A DNA stretch of 64,000 bases from Acridotheres tristis (GCA_037013685.1 CM072892.1:15009501-15073500); one strand, 5' to 3'. Positions 22,619 through 34,440 are shown, counted from the first letter of the stretch. Notes: generated by a model not told the origin, from the sequence alone. Numbers and translations are program-made.

Positions 22619-22648
22619 TCACTGAATGCACCGTGCAGAGTTTCCCAT
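22619..22648 (-). CDS. upstream ORF of FAM181A (9 codons)
   Basis: On the - strand an ATG at 22648-22646 opens MGNSARCIQ and stops with TGA at 22621-22619, one base before the FAM181A ATG (TGAGATG). Its start context is weak (T at -3, G at +4). If the transcript includes it, it could tune FAM181A translation by leaky scanning or re-initiation. The transcript start or upstream splice site is unknown, so presence in the mRNA is not shown. Confidence 0.4.
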   Translation of the reverse strand: MGNSARCIQ

Positions 22649-22862
22649 GAAAAGTTTATAATCCTCCTTCAGACAAACCTTGGCAAACCTGCGAAACATT
22701 ACGGGCAGACTTTAAAGCAAAAAGCTTTGGTTCAAATAGCACTAAGCAGATGGAGGGAGGGTAGGGGGACACGTCAAACTCCTCAGCCACGCAAACAAGT
22801 TGTTCTTCAGCTCGCTTCCGAGCAGGGAAGCCGCTGTCGGGGCGGACGCGTGCCCGCAACCC

Positions 22863-23072
22863 ACCGCCCCGCACTGCTGCCCGGCACACACCGCCCCGCA
22901 CGGGGCCGGGCCGGCTCACACCGCCCCGCACTGCTGCCCGGCACACACCGCTCACACGGGGCCGGCTCACACCGCCCCGCACTGCTGCCCGGCACACACC
23001 GCTCACACGGGGCCGGCTCACACCGCCCCGCACTGCTGCCCGGCACACACCGCTCACACGGGGCCGGCTCAC
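22863..23072. repeat. GC-rich minisatellite, 51-bp unit, four copies
   Basis: Four tandem units start at 22863, 22920, 22971 and 23022, each beginning accgccccgc and containing actgctgcccggcacacacc. The first unit is a 57-bp variant and the other three are 51 bp and essentially identical. The unit is a multiple of three, so reading frames run through without stops and create long spurious ORFs. It lies 246-455 bases upstream of the FAM181A ATG, in the promoter or 5' UTR region. Confidence 0.93.
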
Positions 23073-23371
23073 AGTGCCAGCCAGCTCAGCGCCTAATCTT
23101 GTTAGAGAGCGCTTAGGTGGACAGAGCCGGGGTGGCCGCCCTGTAAGCAAGCGCGGACACTCACCCGGCGTGCGGCTGCTTTTCTCACCGGTGCTGGCGG
23201 CGGCGTGGCTGCAGAGCAGAGAGAGCCCCTTCCCCGCTAATCTCGTTAGGCAGGTTACACACCGCCAACCTCGGCGGAGGCAGCCGGGGCCCGCCACTGT
23301 TTGGATGTAGTTTAGCAAGCACTTGAGCAAGCTGAATGAATATCGACTCCAGCGAGTTCGGGGCTCTCCCA

Positions 23372-23381
23372 GGCCAATCAG
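23372..23381. promoter_or_regulatory. FAM181A: CCAAT box (NF-Y type)
   Basis: ggccaatcag is a perfect NF-Y consensus core. It lies about 755 bases upstream of the FAM181A ATG at the edge of the CpG island and may mark the proximal promoter. Confidence 0.5.
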
Positions 23382-23406
23382 AAGCCACTTTGCCAAATAC
23401 AAAGCA

Positions 23407-23416
23407 TCCCAATCAG
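23407..23416. promoter_or_regulatory. FAM181A: second CCAAT box
   Basis: tcccaatcag repeats the CCAATCAG core 36 bases from the first box. Paired CCAAT boxes a few helical turns apart are common in NF-Y promoters and work in either orientation. Confidence 0.45.
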
Positions 23417-23519
23417 GCATCAGCCTCCCCTCCTTGCATTCTTTGCCATCACAAATTGTCTCCATGGGGACAGCCGCAGAAAGACAGCTAATAAATACAA
23501 TCATTTCCCCATGATTTCT

Positions 23520-26500
23520 ACCGTTCTCCCTATCCTCTTCACCCCGATGGAAACCTTTCATTTAAAAATTACACAATCTAAAGCAAAAATGCTGAAGATC
23601 AGTTAGGAAAGTTTAGATACCCTTTTCTCTTCATTCTCCAAAGCTGACTGGGGGCTGATACTAAACATGCTTCATTGGCACAGGACAATATAATACGGGG
23701 GACTGGACTAGCCTACTTTTAACTGTTCCCCATCAGAGCTGGTTTTTTTTAAGGGGAGGATGATGTCAGAAAAAGGTAGGAAAGGAACAAATCTCTAAAG
23801 AGATGTGCACATATCCATGGAAAGGGAGCTTGAGCGCTCAAGAATCTTGTCTTTATGTTTGCCCCCTCAATTGAGTTACACAAAAGCTGAATTACCCATT
23901 CAAACTACCCGAACAAAAGGATGGAGTTGGATAGTACTCTTGCATCTGTAGTCAAACAGTTAGAGACTTAAATCGAGTCGTCATGATGGAGAAAGAGTTA
24001 GACAAAGCCCATAGAATTGCCATCAGCAAACATTTTCCTGTGTCATATTAGTGGGTCTCCATGACTCCCCCTGGCCTGGGGACAATAGCACAAGTTTGCA
24101 CACTCGACTACTGTCACCCTGCCAACGCTGGCAAGGAGCAGAAACAGGACAATCCTTTAAGGGGAAAGCATGCCCGCTGCAGGGAAGGTAAGAAGAGAGG
24201 GAAGAAAAGGCGTGTGAAATGCTAATTGAGCTGCTTCCTTTACTGATCCAGAGTTATGCAAGCCCTCTGCCTTCCCGAAGACTTGTCTCTAAGGGGTGAC
24301 AATTACTTAAAAGCAGAGAAAAACCTAGAGTTGGAGAAAAAGGAGAGCAGAAGAGCTGCCCTTGATGTGCACTGATGACATAGAGCTGGCAGCAGTCTGT
24401 ATGCCAGCCAGCACCCGCTGCCTTCTGCAGCTGAAGAAGGTTTGCTCCTGCTCTCCAGTCCCCAGTACCCTGGGGTTGGGAAGACTGGATAGGGGCACAG
24501 GACCTGTGTATCCATCATCAGGGAGATACTGCCAGCTCCCAACCAAACACAGATGTGCACTGAGGAAAGCAGGGACTGAAGTCCAAGACATTTTGCAAGT
24601 AAAATCTACTTTACTGACATGAGGCATCAAAGGCCTGAGCACTGAGGGATGAAAACAGCCACATTTTACAAGTGTTTTACTGACTGTTATTTTACTTTAT
24701 TTCTATTTATCAAATTTTCATCAGAGGAAGCCAAGATGCAGACTGTGCCATTATATGAAAGTCTGGGCAGAGGCCTCAGGGATGACTCTTCAGGATCCCT
24801 GTATTGGTGCGCCCATCCCTGTTCACACGTTTTCTCTCAGTCTGGCCTGCGCCACATGTGATGGTGCCCAGGCTGAGGTGTTTCTGGTCTAGGGAGACCT
24901 TGGAGTCAGGACATCCTGCAAGAGAATGTGCTGCAGAGCAGTTGGCACCACAATGGGCTGTAACACAGTGGGTGATTAGCTACTTGCAGGTGTGCCTCTC
25001 TCCTCCTAGTGTCTGTGTGGCCTGCACAGGAACCTCTGTGCAGCTGAGGCTACAGGGAGAGGTTTTGTCTAGCTTATTCAAAGAGATTCACACCGAGGGG
25101 TCATGTCTCTCTTTGCAGGAATAAACTGCCTCCTGTGCTTGAGCTTTCAAACCCAGTCCAGGACACCACATGCACCATGGTGCAGTCTCCCACTAGAAGG
25201 TAGTTGGTTTCCCAAGGCAGAAAAAGGGAGAGATAGAGAGGTGTGTGACAGGTACCTGGGAGTCAAAGATTATCTCAGGATATTAATGAACTATATCCTC
25301 AGAGGCCTGGGAAACTCGTGCCATGTATTATGAGACCTACATCCAATCATGAGGGCCCCAGAACCATGGGCTGTGCTCTGGGCCTGAGGGCTAGTGGGTG
25401 GGTTGGATTGAGGAGGGTGGATGTGACTTGCCTGCTTACTGGGGGATACCAGGCTCGCACACCTCCAACACACTCACTGCAGAAGTCCTTTCCAAGCTCC
25501 TATGCTACAGCCATGCCCATGCTCTCCCAGAAGGATGCTCATGCAGGATGTGGCTCTTTGGGGACCACATGGCAGGGGTGGAGGAGCTCCCCACGCCTTG
25601 CTATGCCTGCTGCTCCGCCATCTCATTCCCCTGCAGCTGGTAACACTGGGGTGCCAGAGGGGAATGAGCCAGCAAGCAGGAGTTAAAAACCAGAGCAACC
25701 CACCCTTTCAAGGTCAGACTCAGGTTGAGCTGCACAGGGTTTTCTCTAAGAGGCCACCGGAGCCCTTTTGTTCCTCGCTGCTCTCACCATGTTCATCCCA
25801 ATGTACATGTGAAAGGAACAATTAACAATAGAGCACTCCTCTATGAGGATCCAATGCACTTTGAAGTGTCCACCAAGCAAAGGCTCAAGAATGATACATC
25901 ATTTTCCACTGTGAACATGTCAAACTAGTACAGCAATTGAAAAAATGTCTCCACATGCCTTCCCAGCATGCAGACAGGGACCAGCTGGAGAGCTACTTCA
26001 TATCCGACGTGTCACCTCCTGACAGCTGTCTTCTTGGGAATTTTTGGTATGTAAAGTTTTCTAACTCCCTTTTTTTTAAGTAAAGCACAGGAATAAATCC
26101 ATTCACTTGAAAATTGCAGCCAGGCCTCTCCTAAAATGAAGTATTTCTTTTGAGACTAAATGAAGAAGAGAGGAAAGAAGATTTTCTTGCACAAAAATAC
26201 CTTGCAACTTTTTTTGAAGTGTCAATACTTGTAAGCGATGTCAACTTTTAGTCACTTATATACCAAAATCTCACAAAGTTTATTTCCAGGCTGAGGGGCC
26301 CATTCAGCAAAGGTATTCCAGTGTCAGGTTATCCTGGACTATGTGAGCACACCCACTAACCAAAATGCACACTATTACCTGGGGCAGGGATCCCTCCCCC
26401 ATAAGTGCCACGAGCATTTCAAATATCAGGAACACCTAAATCATGCTGGTAAAGCAAGAGGTAGCTCAGTGAACAATTGAGCAGTACAGAGATGATATAG

Positions 26501-29500
26501 AGAAGGAGAGGAGAAAAATTAATTTCCATTCTTTTATGAATTTTTAAAACTATTTTTCTCTATTTGAGTGGCAATTCTGTTATTCCTTGTTGAGCCTAAT
26601 GGATGTGGACTTTGAAGCAAAGAGAAAATGGGGCTCCAACTGTTTTGAAATGTTAGACAGTTAGCTGGAACATCTTGGGCCACATGTGAATTGTTCCTTT
26701 TCTTTGTCCAGTCCACTATTAGCAGTTAAAAGTAAAGATAATTCAGTTGTGTGGTGTGTTTTCACTCACCTGCTGCCTCCTAAGCCTCTGCTTTGTCTTC
26801 ACACTTGAAAAGGAAAGCCAAGAACCTGAGGGGAGCTGTTGATGATTCATGGTGAAACCAGAAGTACTGGCCTGGAGAGGAGTAGTGTTGGGATGGAGGA
26901 AGACCACCAAAGCTCTTTCTTGATTTTAAATTTCATTTTGACAGCGACTGAAGTGGAAAGACGTTAATGATGCACTGTTGGCATAAAAATGGGAGATGTT
27001 ATTTAACATCATACTGCAAGAACTGCGTGACCTTAAAGGTTAACGCAATGGGAAAGAAAAGGATTGCAGTAACTCTGAGCTACTCACCTCAGGAACTGAT
27101 AGCAGGAATTTCTGTCATGAGGAAAAATGTCGTTGTCTGTAAATGAGAAGGGAAATCAGGTCATAGGATAAAAATGAATCTCCCCCCATCTAGTCTGACC
27201 TTCAAAGTGTGTGGAGGGGGGAGGCATGAGGGAGAAACGTGGTGTGGTACTGATGGCACTCAGAATCCCAAACTGGCTTAGAGCCTGGTCCCAGCCTGGG
27301 ATGGAAACTTGTCCATTCCAGGACCTGCAGGTTCATTTGAGAGGGATGTCTGACAGTGTGTGTACAGGGGTGCATCCAAAGGCCTTAGCATCCCTTCCTG
27401 CACTCCACGACATAGGCGCTGCACACAGCAGCAGGGATGTCTCTTCCTGGCACTGACACTCACACAGCGTGGTCCTACTCCAGAGCTGAGTCCTCTAAGC
27501 TCAGGGAAAGAGAATATGGGATTTTTCCCCATTCTTTCACTATCCACTTGTCCCCTTTCCTCACTCTCCACATCTTCCTGTTGAACTAACACCTCTGCTC
27601 CCAGGAGAACAGCAGCCTGGCACTCCAGCAGATGAAACTTTGACTCTTTCCCCACCCTCCTTTTTTTTTTTTTTTTTCCCGCCTCTTGACAGTCTGCTTT
27701 GACCTGAGTGACATCCTCTCTTTGCTTTCAGTCCCTGATTTTCTGCACTTGGGGACAGACTTTGAGCAGGCAGTAAGTGTTGAGGCCATGCAGAGACAGT
27801 GCGGGGGGGCTGCTGCTACCCCACAGCCTGCCATTCAGGCAGATGGTGGAGGGGGCCGATGTGAATAGCTCCTGTCAGTCTCATAGAGAGAACTTTACAA
27901 TTGTGCTACGTGTTGGACTGCACGTGACTAATGCCTTTCTTCTACAGGCTGCAGGCAGGACACAGCTGTTTCTTTAAAGAGAATTTTGTTTTTCTGGGCA
28001 GAAAAAAAGCACCCATGACAATATTGTATCCACATATCCAACATTACACTCCATAATTAGGCATGATCAAAGCCCATCCTGCCTTTCCCTGTCTCTTTTT
28101 TTGGTAAATAAGATAATTTTTTTTTTAAAAGCATGTCCTTGGTTTGGTCATTCTGAAGGCTTAAATTCTATCTCCCTACATGTCAGGTATGCACTAAAAA
28201 AAAAGCAATAGGGCCAAATATATGTTTCTTTACATAATTATGGAGTATATAAGTATTTCAAGAGCAGGATGAACTCCATGACAAATGCTACAGGGTGCAT
28301 CTGTTGATGAGAAACAGTGCTGCAAAAAGAATTTAAAACCACAGACATTGATATGAGCATATGAAAGAATGTCGACCTTCTTTTAAAAGCTGCAAAATAA
28401 GAAATACACTAATGGTCTCTGGACAGGGAAAGAGTCTGGATCTTGAGTGCATGGTACAGAAGAGCCATGCCAGACTAGAAGGGTAGTGTTGCTTCTGCCC
28501 ACATTTTGGCTAGGCTCACAGCCCTGCTCCCTACTCCGCTCTCTTTGGCAAGGCTTCTCCCCATGGGTGTTTTTGTACTGAAATCAGTGCTTGGCTCCTC
28601 AGCCCAGAAACACACCCCCGACACTCCTGCACCTGCATTCCCTTTCCACGGGGCATGGCCCTGTACCACAGCCCGGCTGGGGCTGCACTTGGGCAAGGTG
28701 CAGGCAGCCCCAGGCAGTGCTGCCTTGAGCTGGCCCCTTGTCAGGATGACCATGAGGCTTCAGGCAGGCAGCGATCTATCTAGCATGGCACAGTATGTGG
28801 TTCTATCCCTAACATTCCCTTCTGGCTTCCTCTCTTGTATTTCCAGACTCTTTGTCTGCCCACCAGCGCTGGTGAATCACCCCATGGAGTGTGGAGCAGG
28901 GCAAGAGCCTTGGTTTGGCGTGAGCATCACCCACAGATGTGTGCAGGCACTGGCTCAGCACACGGGGAGTCCAGAGAGGATGAGCTTTGCTTAAAAGGCC
29001 TTTGCCATCTCCTCTAAAGGGTGAGCCAGGAGGTGTCTGAGCAAAAGGGTGTCTTTAATCTCTTCCTCCTCCTTCCATTAATGAGCCACTGAGGCTGTAA
29101 CAAGCTGTGTTTCTGTGGCATAGCAGTCCCAGTTCAGACTGTGTTTGTGCAGCACAAATTGACCTTGGACCCTCACTTGTTTGAGGTATTTCATACATAG
29201 GGTTGGTAGAGACAATAAAAGTTAACACTAACTACTATTTTAGTTTGTTGATAAACAGTTAGAAATAACAGGGGTCATTAATGTCAAACAAACAAAAAAA
29301 TCCTTTCTTACCTGTAATGACAGAAATAGCTGATGAACTACAACCCTCTTCTTGGACCAGATTTTCAAACTCTCTTGGTGGTCTGCAGTACAGAAGCTAT
29401 GAGGGAGTCCTTGCAGTCCCAAGTGACCTACTGGAGGGATGCTAGGATGAGGACTCAGTATCCTGCCTAGCTGGGCTGAACTATCCCTGAAGAAGGCTTA

Positions 29501-30539
29501 GAAAATACTCTGAAGATCTCTAAATCTTCTCTACACTATCTATTGTCTTGATTGGTAAGTTTAGCAGTATTCATGGTTTGGGGAATTCAGCCACTTTTGC
29601 AGTATTCAGCTGTTGCACAAGGAAGTAGAACCAGCATTACCAAGTTCGATGCCATCCCTCCATCCCAGTTTTAGAAGTGTCCTCTAAAACTGACTTTATG
29701 CTTCAAAGGAATATGTGAAGGTGACAAGGGTTGCAGCTGTTACTGAGGTTTACTTTGTAATAAATCAGCTGAGACTCCGTTTTCTTCATGCAGAAAAAGC
29801 CCCTCCTTTATTCACAGAACTCATTTTAGACAGTTTTCACAGACCTCGTGTACACCAATTGGCTGGTAGTTTTCTTACTACTTCATTCATTGTTCAGAAG
29901 GTGAATGTGTGTACGTGCTAAGATTCAGGTGTTTACATTTTTCCTTTGTGGATTCTCATGGAAAATCTAATGTCTATGCAGCTGCTACTTGTTTTTCTCC
30001 CCAAGAATAGGTTGTTGTGTTAACGAACTTTACATACCCATGATTGTTTCATATGGGAACTTACAAGCTGTCTGCAATTAGAAGAAGTGACAGGCTAGCT
30101 TTGCAATTCAGCAAAGCAAAGCAAAATTCAGCAAATTTCATAAGGCCTTTCTTTTACAATATCTTTTCCTGTCTGCAACAGGTCACCTAGTGGGAACCCC
30201 TAGAAGGGCCCATAGGAGGTGAGTGCCAGGAAATGGGAAGAAGTGCCAGGAAGTGCACACTGCACTTGATGAGCAACCTGAAACCAAGGAGCTTTTCAGG
30301 GCCTCCTTTTCTGCAGGTTGGGTAGATGGAGAAACTTCTGCAGAAAAGGCAATGATCATCACAAAGACTGAAGAACCAGGCACTTCTCTGCAGTGCCAGC
30401 TGCTGCCACTCTCACTGCCCTGATGGTCTCCAGGTGTACACCCTTGAGCTGAGCCCCTGAGGCCAAGTGGGTGTGCCAGGTCTGCCTGTCGGAGTGATGC
30501 AATTGATTCCCAGGCTGTGCTGACGCCCGTGACCTGAGG
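23520..30539. other. gene-free interval upstream of FAM181A
   Basis: No exon of a known gene was recognised. Frames up to 162 codons, for example near 28506-28994, lack conserved motifs and overlap other frames on both strands. A T17 run lies at 27661-27677. Confidence 0.6.
27661..27677. repeat. (T)17 homopolymer
   Basis: An uninterrupted T run. Confidence 0.8.
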
Positions 30540-30587
30540 AAACGCCGCTGCCTTGGCTGCCGGCACGGCCAGCCCCGTGCGGCGGCG

Positions 30588-30606
30588 CTGCCGCCAGGGG
30601 GCGCTG
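30588..30606 (+). promoter_or_regulatory. consensus CTCF binding motif
   Basis: The segment contains cgccagggggcgct at 30592-30605, one mismatch from the textbook vertebrate CTCF core CACCAGGGGGCGCT. This is the best CTCF match I found in the window. It lies about 70 bases from the start of the minisatellite, in CpG-rich sequence. CTCF commonly marks insulators and loop anchors; occupancy is not shown here. Confidence 0.65.
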
Positions 30607-30675
30607 CGGGAGCCGGGCTGGGCCCGGCCGCGCTGCCACGAGTGTGAGCGGCGATCGTGCTGCGGCCCCGGGCCG

Positions 30676-31200
30676 GCCTGCATCCCTGCTTCCCTGTTTC
30701 CCTGCATCCCTGCTTCCCTGTATCCCTGCATCCCTGCTTCCCTGCTTCTCTGCATCCCTGATTCCCTGTATCCCTGCATCCCTGCTTCCCTGCTTCTCTG
30801 CATCCCTGATTCCCTGTTTCCCTGCATCCCTGCTTCCCTGCTTCCCTGCTTCCCTGCTTCCCTGCTTCCCTGCCTGCATCCCTGCATCCCTGCATCCCTG
30901 CTTCCCTGCATCCCTGCCTGGATCCCTGCATCTCTGCATCCCTGCCTGCATTCCTGCCTGTCTGCATCCCTGCATCCCTGTATCCCTCCATCCCTGCATC
31001 CCTGTATCCCTCCCTGCATCTCTGCCTACCTGTATCCCTGCCTGCCTGTATCCCTGTATCCCTGCATCCCTGTATCCCTCCATCCTTGTATCCCTCCCTG
31101 CATCCCTGCATCCCTGCATCCCTGCCTGCATCCCTGCCTGCCTGCATCCTTGCCTGCCTGCATCCCTGCATCCCTGCCTGCCTCCCTCCCTGCCTTCATG
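30676..31200. repeat. octamer minisatellite (CCCTGCWT)n, about 525 bp
   Basis: Dozens of 8-bp units alternate ccctgcat, ccctgctt, ccctgtat and ccctgttt, with four-base cctg insertions. On the - strand GGG triplets recur every eight bases with five-base loops, meeting the usual G3 N1-7 rule for quadruplexes many times over. Because eight is not a multiple of three, all three frames of a strand encode the same octapeptide cycle (CIPASLLP-like on +), giving spurious ORFs of up to 329 codons on both strands. Confidence 0.95.
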
Positions 31201-31330
31201 CCAGCGCTGCTCTCTATGCCCGGGCAGCTGCGGCCTTTACTCCGGGCAGCAGAGCCAACATCAGGGGTTAATTGTAACAAATCCCCGCCTCTCTTTTCCT
31301 CCCCTTTCCACGGCGATGCGGGGTGCGGTC

Positions 31331-33549
31331 GGGAGCTGCTCTCCTCTCCCCACACGGTGCTGCTGCTAAAATGCACCAGGGAGAGTGAGAAAAGCCATCG
31401 CGGGCAAACAAACGAGCTTTTGTGTCCACGGGTCCCTTGCTGGGCCAAAGGTTCAAAGGCGTCTGAGCAAAATCCTGCACAGCCTCAGAGCTCCCTCTAT
31501 TCAATGGTGGCTCTGCACGCTCAGCACTTTCCAGGTGCTTGAGTCTTGTTCTTCGGGACCAATGCTGCACAAAGCATCAGGAAAATCGTCAGAGGAAAAT
31601 GGAGTCTGTAGAACATATTGTGGTGAAGAAATTGAGCAAATCACAAAGCCAATATTAATCAAAGTATTGGTGATCAAAATCAGTCTCTGCTGGAGCTCAG
31701 TATTTGCTCCTAGTGTTCCTGGGCTCATTACTACTACTGAAGTCAAATTTTGAGTGAGCATGGATTTTCACAGATACCAAATTAGGTTCCATCATGAGTT
31801 TTCCATTAAAAATACAAGAGTTGGGTACTTGGAGCAGATTAGGACTCTGCTTTCCTGGGATATAACACTGTTTACATCCACTGGGATCCTATAGTGGGTG
31901 TTGATGGGAGGCAGCAGGGTTTGGTATGTGCTTCTGCAGAATGTAGAGGACTTAGAACACCAATATGGTGAAGTAAGAAAAACAAAACCACCAAAACAAA
32001 AAAGAATTATATTTATTGGCCTTAACACAATCTTTTCAACCAACTTTTGAAGAGAATGCTAATAAAGAAAAAAAGTATTTAATTATGATAAATAACAAGA
32101 ATACATTGTCTAAAACCTATTTTTTTCAAGTCTGATACAAAGTCTGTTATTTTTCTTTTTTCTTTCTGCTATCAATGAACCTGGTACATTGGGAAGTCTG
32201 TCACTGTTGCACAAGCTAGATCTGTGCATACAGCTGCCAGGCATGAGCAGAGCTTCATATGAGAGACAGTGATATTGGGGGTCCTGGTCTGATCCATCAT
32301 GAGGACCAGGGAAATTAATCCAGATGGATGGTGCTTTTAAGCAGTGCTTCACCCACAAAATTCTATAATCAGTAGCTCATGGTGAATGAGAAGATGTGTA
32401 GCTATTTCTGAGAGTAGCTTAAATGTCTAGTACTTGCAGTGTGATTTGCACCTTGCCAATGTAATGTAATAGAATTTTATATCTGATGAGACTTTATTAT
32501 CTGAGGAGGCTTTTATACTTAAAATACTTATCAGTATTTTATATTTATATTTAATTTATATTGTTTTCTTCATGAAATCATATTGTGGAGCTGCAGTCAA
32601 GGACAGCAGAAAGTGATATAAGCAACACTTTGGCACAGCTTTAGCAATCCTCAGCTTAGTGACTGCTGTTTGTTCTAGCACAGAGAGATGACACAAAGTA
32701 AACTAGAAGAGACTCACCAGTTTGCCAGCCTGACTGAAACCAAGCTCTGCCCCTCCTTGTCAGAGAAAGACCTTTACACTGTAGAGCTGCCTGCACTGAA
32801 AATAAATGGGAAAAGGAAGGGTGAAAATGCAACTTGCTGTCCGGCTAGAAGTCTCTTTCTCACTTACAAGAAGAGATATAAGCATATTATGTGTGTTGCT
32901 CCAGATCCTGGTTCAGGGTAATACATGAGGACAGATTTTGTGCACTCTATAGATGTCAACACAGACTTACTCACATGGACTCTAGTAAGTAAACCCTTGG
33001 TTGGCAGCAGTCAGTTCTCCCTAACCCACTTCTTTGGTACAATGCAAAAGACTACTCCACTGCACTCCCATGCTCAACAGGATGCTAATTCTTGGATACT
33101 GAAGGTGTACCCCAGGCCTGAGCTGGTAGAGAAATCACCCTCAGTCTAAGAGCTCAGTCTAGGTGTACAGGACCCTTCTTTTAAGGATTTGTTTTGCTGG
33201 AAAATGCAAAAGGTTGACATTTCTGATAAACAAGTAATTATACCTGCATTGTTCCTAGAGCTGAAGCTTTGATGGTGAGGTGGAACAGCTGTGGACAAAG
33301 AGAATCACAGACAGTCTCTATAAAGCAGACCCTCTTGGATAAATCGACCTGAGCCAAACAATGAGGACAAAATGCCATTCAAATAAGTGTGCTAAAAGAC
33401 CTCAAATATAAAATTGCTGAGCTACTAAGGCAGAGCTTAAACCAACCACCATCTCAAGGAACAAAAGTGTGTAATGTGATAGGTAGTTGAATGAGTGACA
33501 GAATAAATAAAACAACATTTTCTCTGGGCGGGTGGTAAATTTACAAAAG
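31331..33549. other. gene-free interval
   Basis: AT-rich unique sequence. No exon, RNA gene or clear repeat was recognised. Confidence 0.55.
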
Positions 33550-34440
33550 GAGTGTCTAAGGGCTTATGTTGGGATCGTTGCTGGTCACCACCTCTGTATG
33601 TGGCATGTCAAAGTGTGTGAATACTGGCAAAGTTTGCAGATGGTAAAAAATTATTCACAATAATCAAAGCTAAAGCTGACTGTTGCAGAAAGAGCAACTG
33701 ACAGTGAAGTGCCAGATGAAATTCAATATTGACAAGTACAAAGTAAGACAGGGAAAAAATAACTCTGCTTATACATGTGCAGTGACAGTGTCTAGATAGC
33801 AACACTTAAGAAAGATCTTGGGTAACTGAAATTAGGGTATGAGGGTTTTGAAAACATCACTTATTGCTCTGCAACAGTCAAAAGGCAAATTGGATAGTAG
33901 AAATTGCTGAATGAGGGAACACAATAAAATGGAACAGACAATAGTATTACAGCACTGATCTAATAACTTTCGAAAAGATATAGAACAGGTAGCAAGGATG
34001 GTCAGAGTTTTGTAATAGTGTATTTTTCAGGAAACACTAAATTAGAGCTTTTCAACTTGGAAAGAAGACTTCCCGAGGGGACTTGATGTAAGTGTATAAA
34101 ATCACCAATGGCATGGAGAAGGTAAACAGAACAAGGTTTCTTTGTGTTTCTCCAATGAAAGAATTAGAGGTAATGAATTATCCTACAGCAGATCTAAACT
34201 CTAAGGAAGGAATCTTCCACATGATGCATTAAACCATGGGACTTGTTCCCAAAACAGCAACTTTTTCTTGCACAAATATGTTTTAAAAAGACTTAGATAA
34301 TCATGTTATATAGGACCATTATTAAGATGAAACATCCACCTTCAACCTGTAGCTCAGAGATTCCCGAAACTATCGATCATCAAAAGCCAGAACAGTACAG
34401 ACCACTGTGCACTGACTGCCCCTGTTCTTGTGCACTTCCT
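33550..34440 (+). mobile_element. ancient CR1-type LINE fragment with decayed reverse transcriptase
   Basis: At 33630-33644 the frame reads KFADG (from the CR1 reverse-transcriptase catalytic block KFADDTKLF), followed by KKLFTIIKAKADC. Stops and frameshifts follow, then MKFNIDKYKV, matching MKFNVDKCKV of CR1 polymerases. Downstream nucleotide words such as aagaaagatcttgg, gagcttttcaacttgg and ttagataatcatg also match CR1 order and orientation. The second catalytic aspartate is replaced by glycine and the frame is broken, so the element is dead and old. Confidence 0.75.

Larger units (their letters stand above)
21800..23310. other. FAM181A: CpG island over FAM181A and its promoter
   Basis: GC- and CpG-dense sequence covers nearly the whole FAM181A coding exon and about 700 bases upstream. 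The flanks fall back to AT-rich DNA quite sharply near 21350 and 23500. The boundaries are by eye. Confidence 0.75.
30540..31330. other. isolated CpG-rich patch split by a minisatellite
   Basis: CpG-dense blocks at about 30540-30675 and 31200-31330 flank an octamer minisatellite in otherwise AT-rich DNA. No protein-coding exon was recognised. It could be an unannotated CpG-island promoter (for example of a non-coding RNA), a boundary element, or GC-biased repeat expansion. Confidence 0.45.

Noticed and set aside
22656..23561. 301-codon ORF on the - strand just upstream of FAM181A
   Set aside because: It is driven by the 51-bp GC-rich repeat (a multiple of three) and the CpG island. It is not in frame with FAM181A, which has its own in-frame upstream stop, and it has no recognisable domain.
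28506..28994. 162-codon ORF in moderately GC-rich intergenic DNA
   Set aside because: It overlaps an opposite-strand frame, has no domain and lacks features of a real exon. It was considered as a PRIMA1 piece, but lacks the Cys/polyproline and membrane segments.
30183..31542. Long ORFs (up to 329 codons) on both strands across 30.2-31.5 kb with repeating CIPASLLP- or QGCRDAGM-like peptides
   Set aside because: They are translations of an 8-bp minisatellite without stops. All frames give the same repeat, with no start context, splice or family support.
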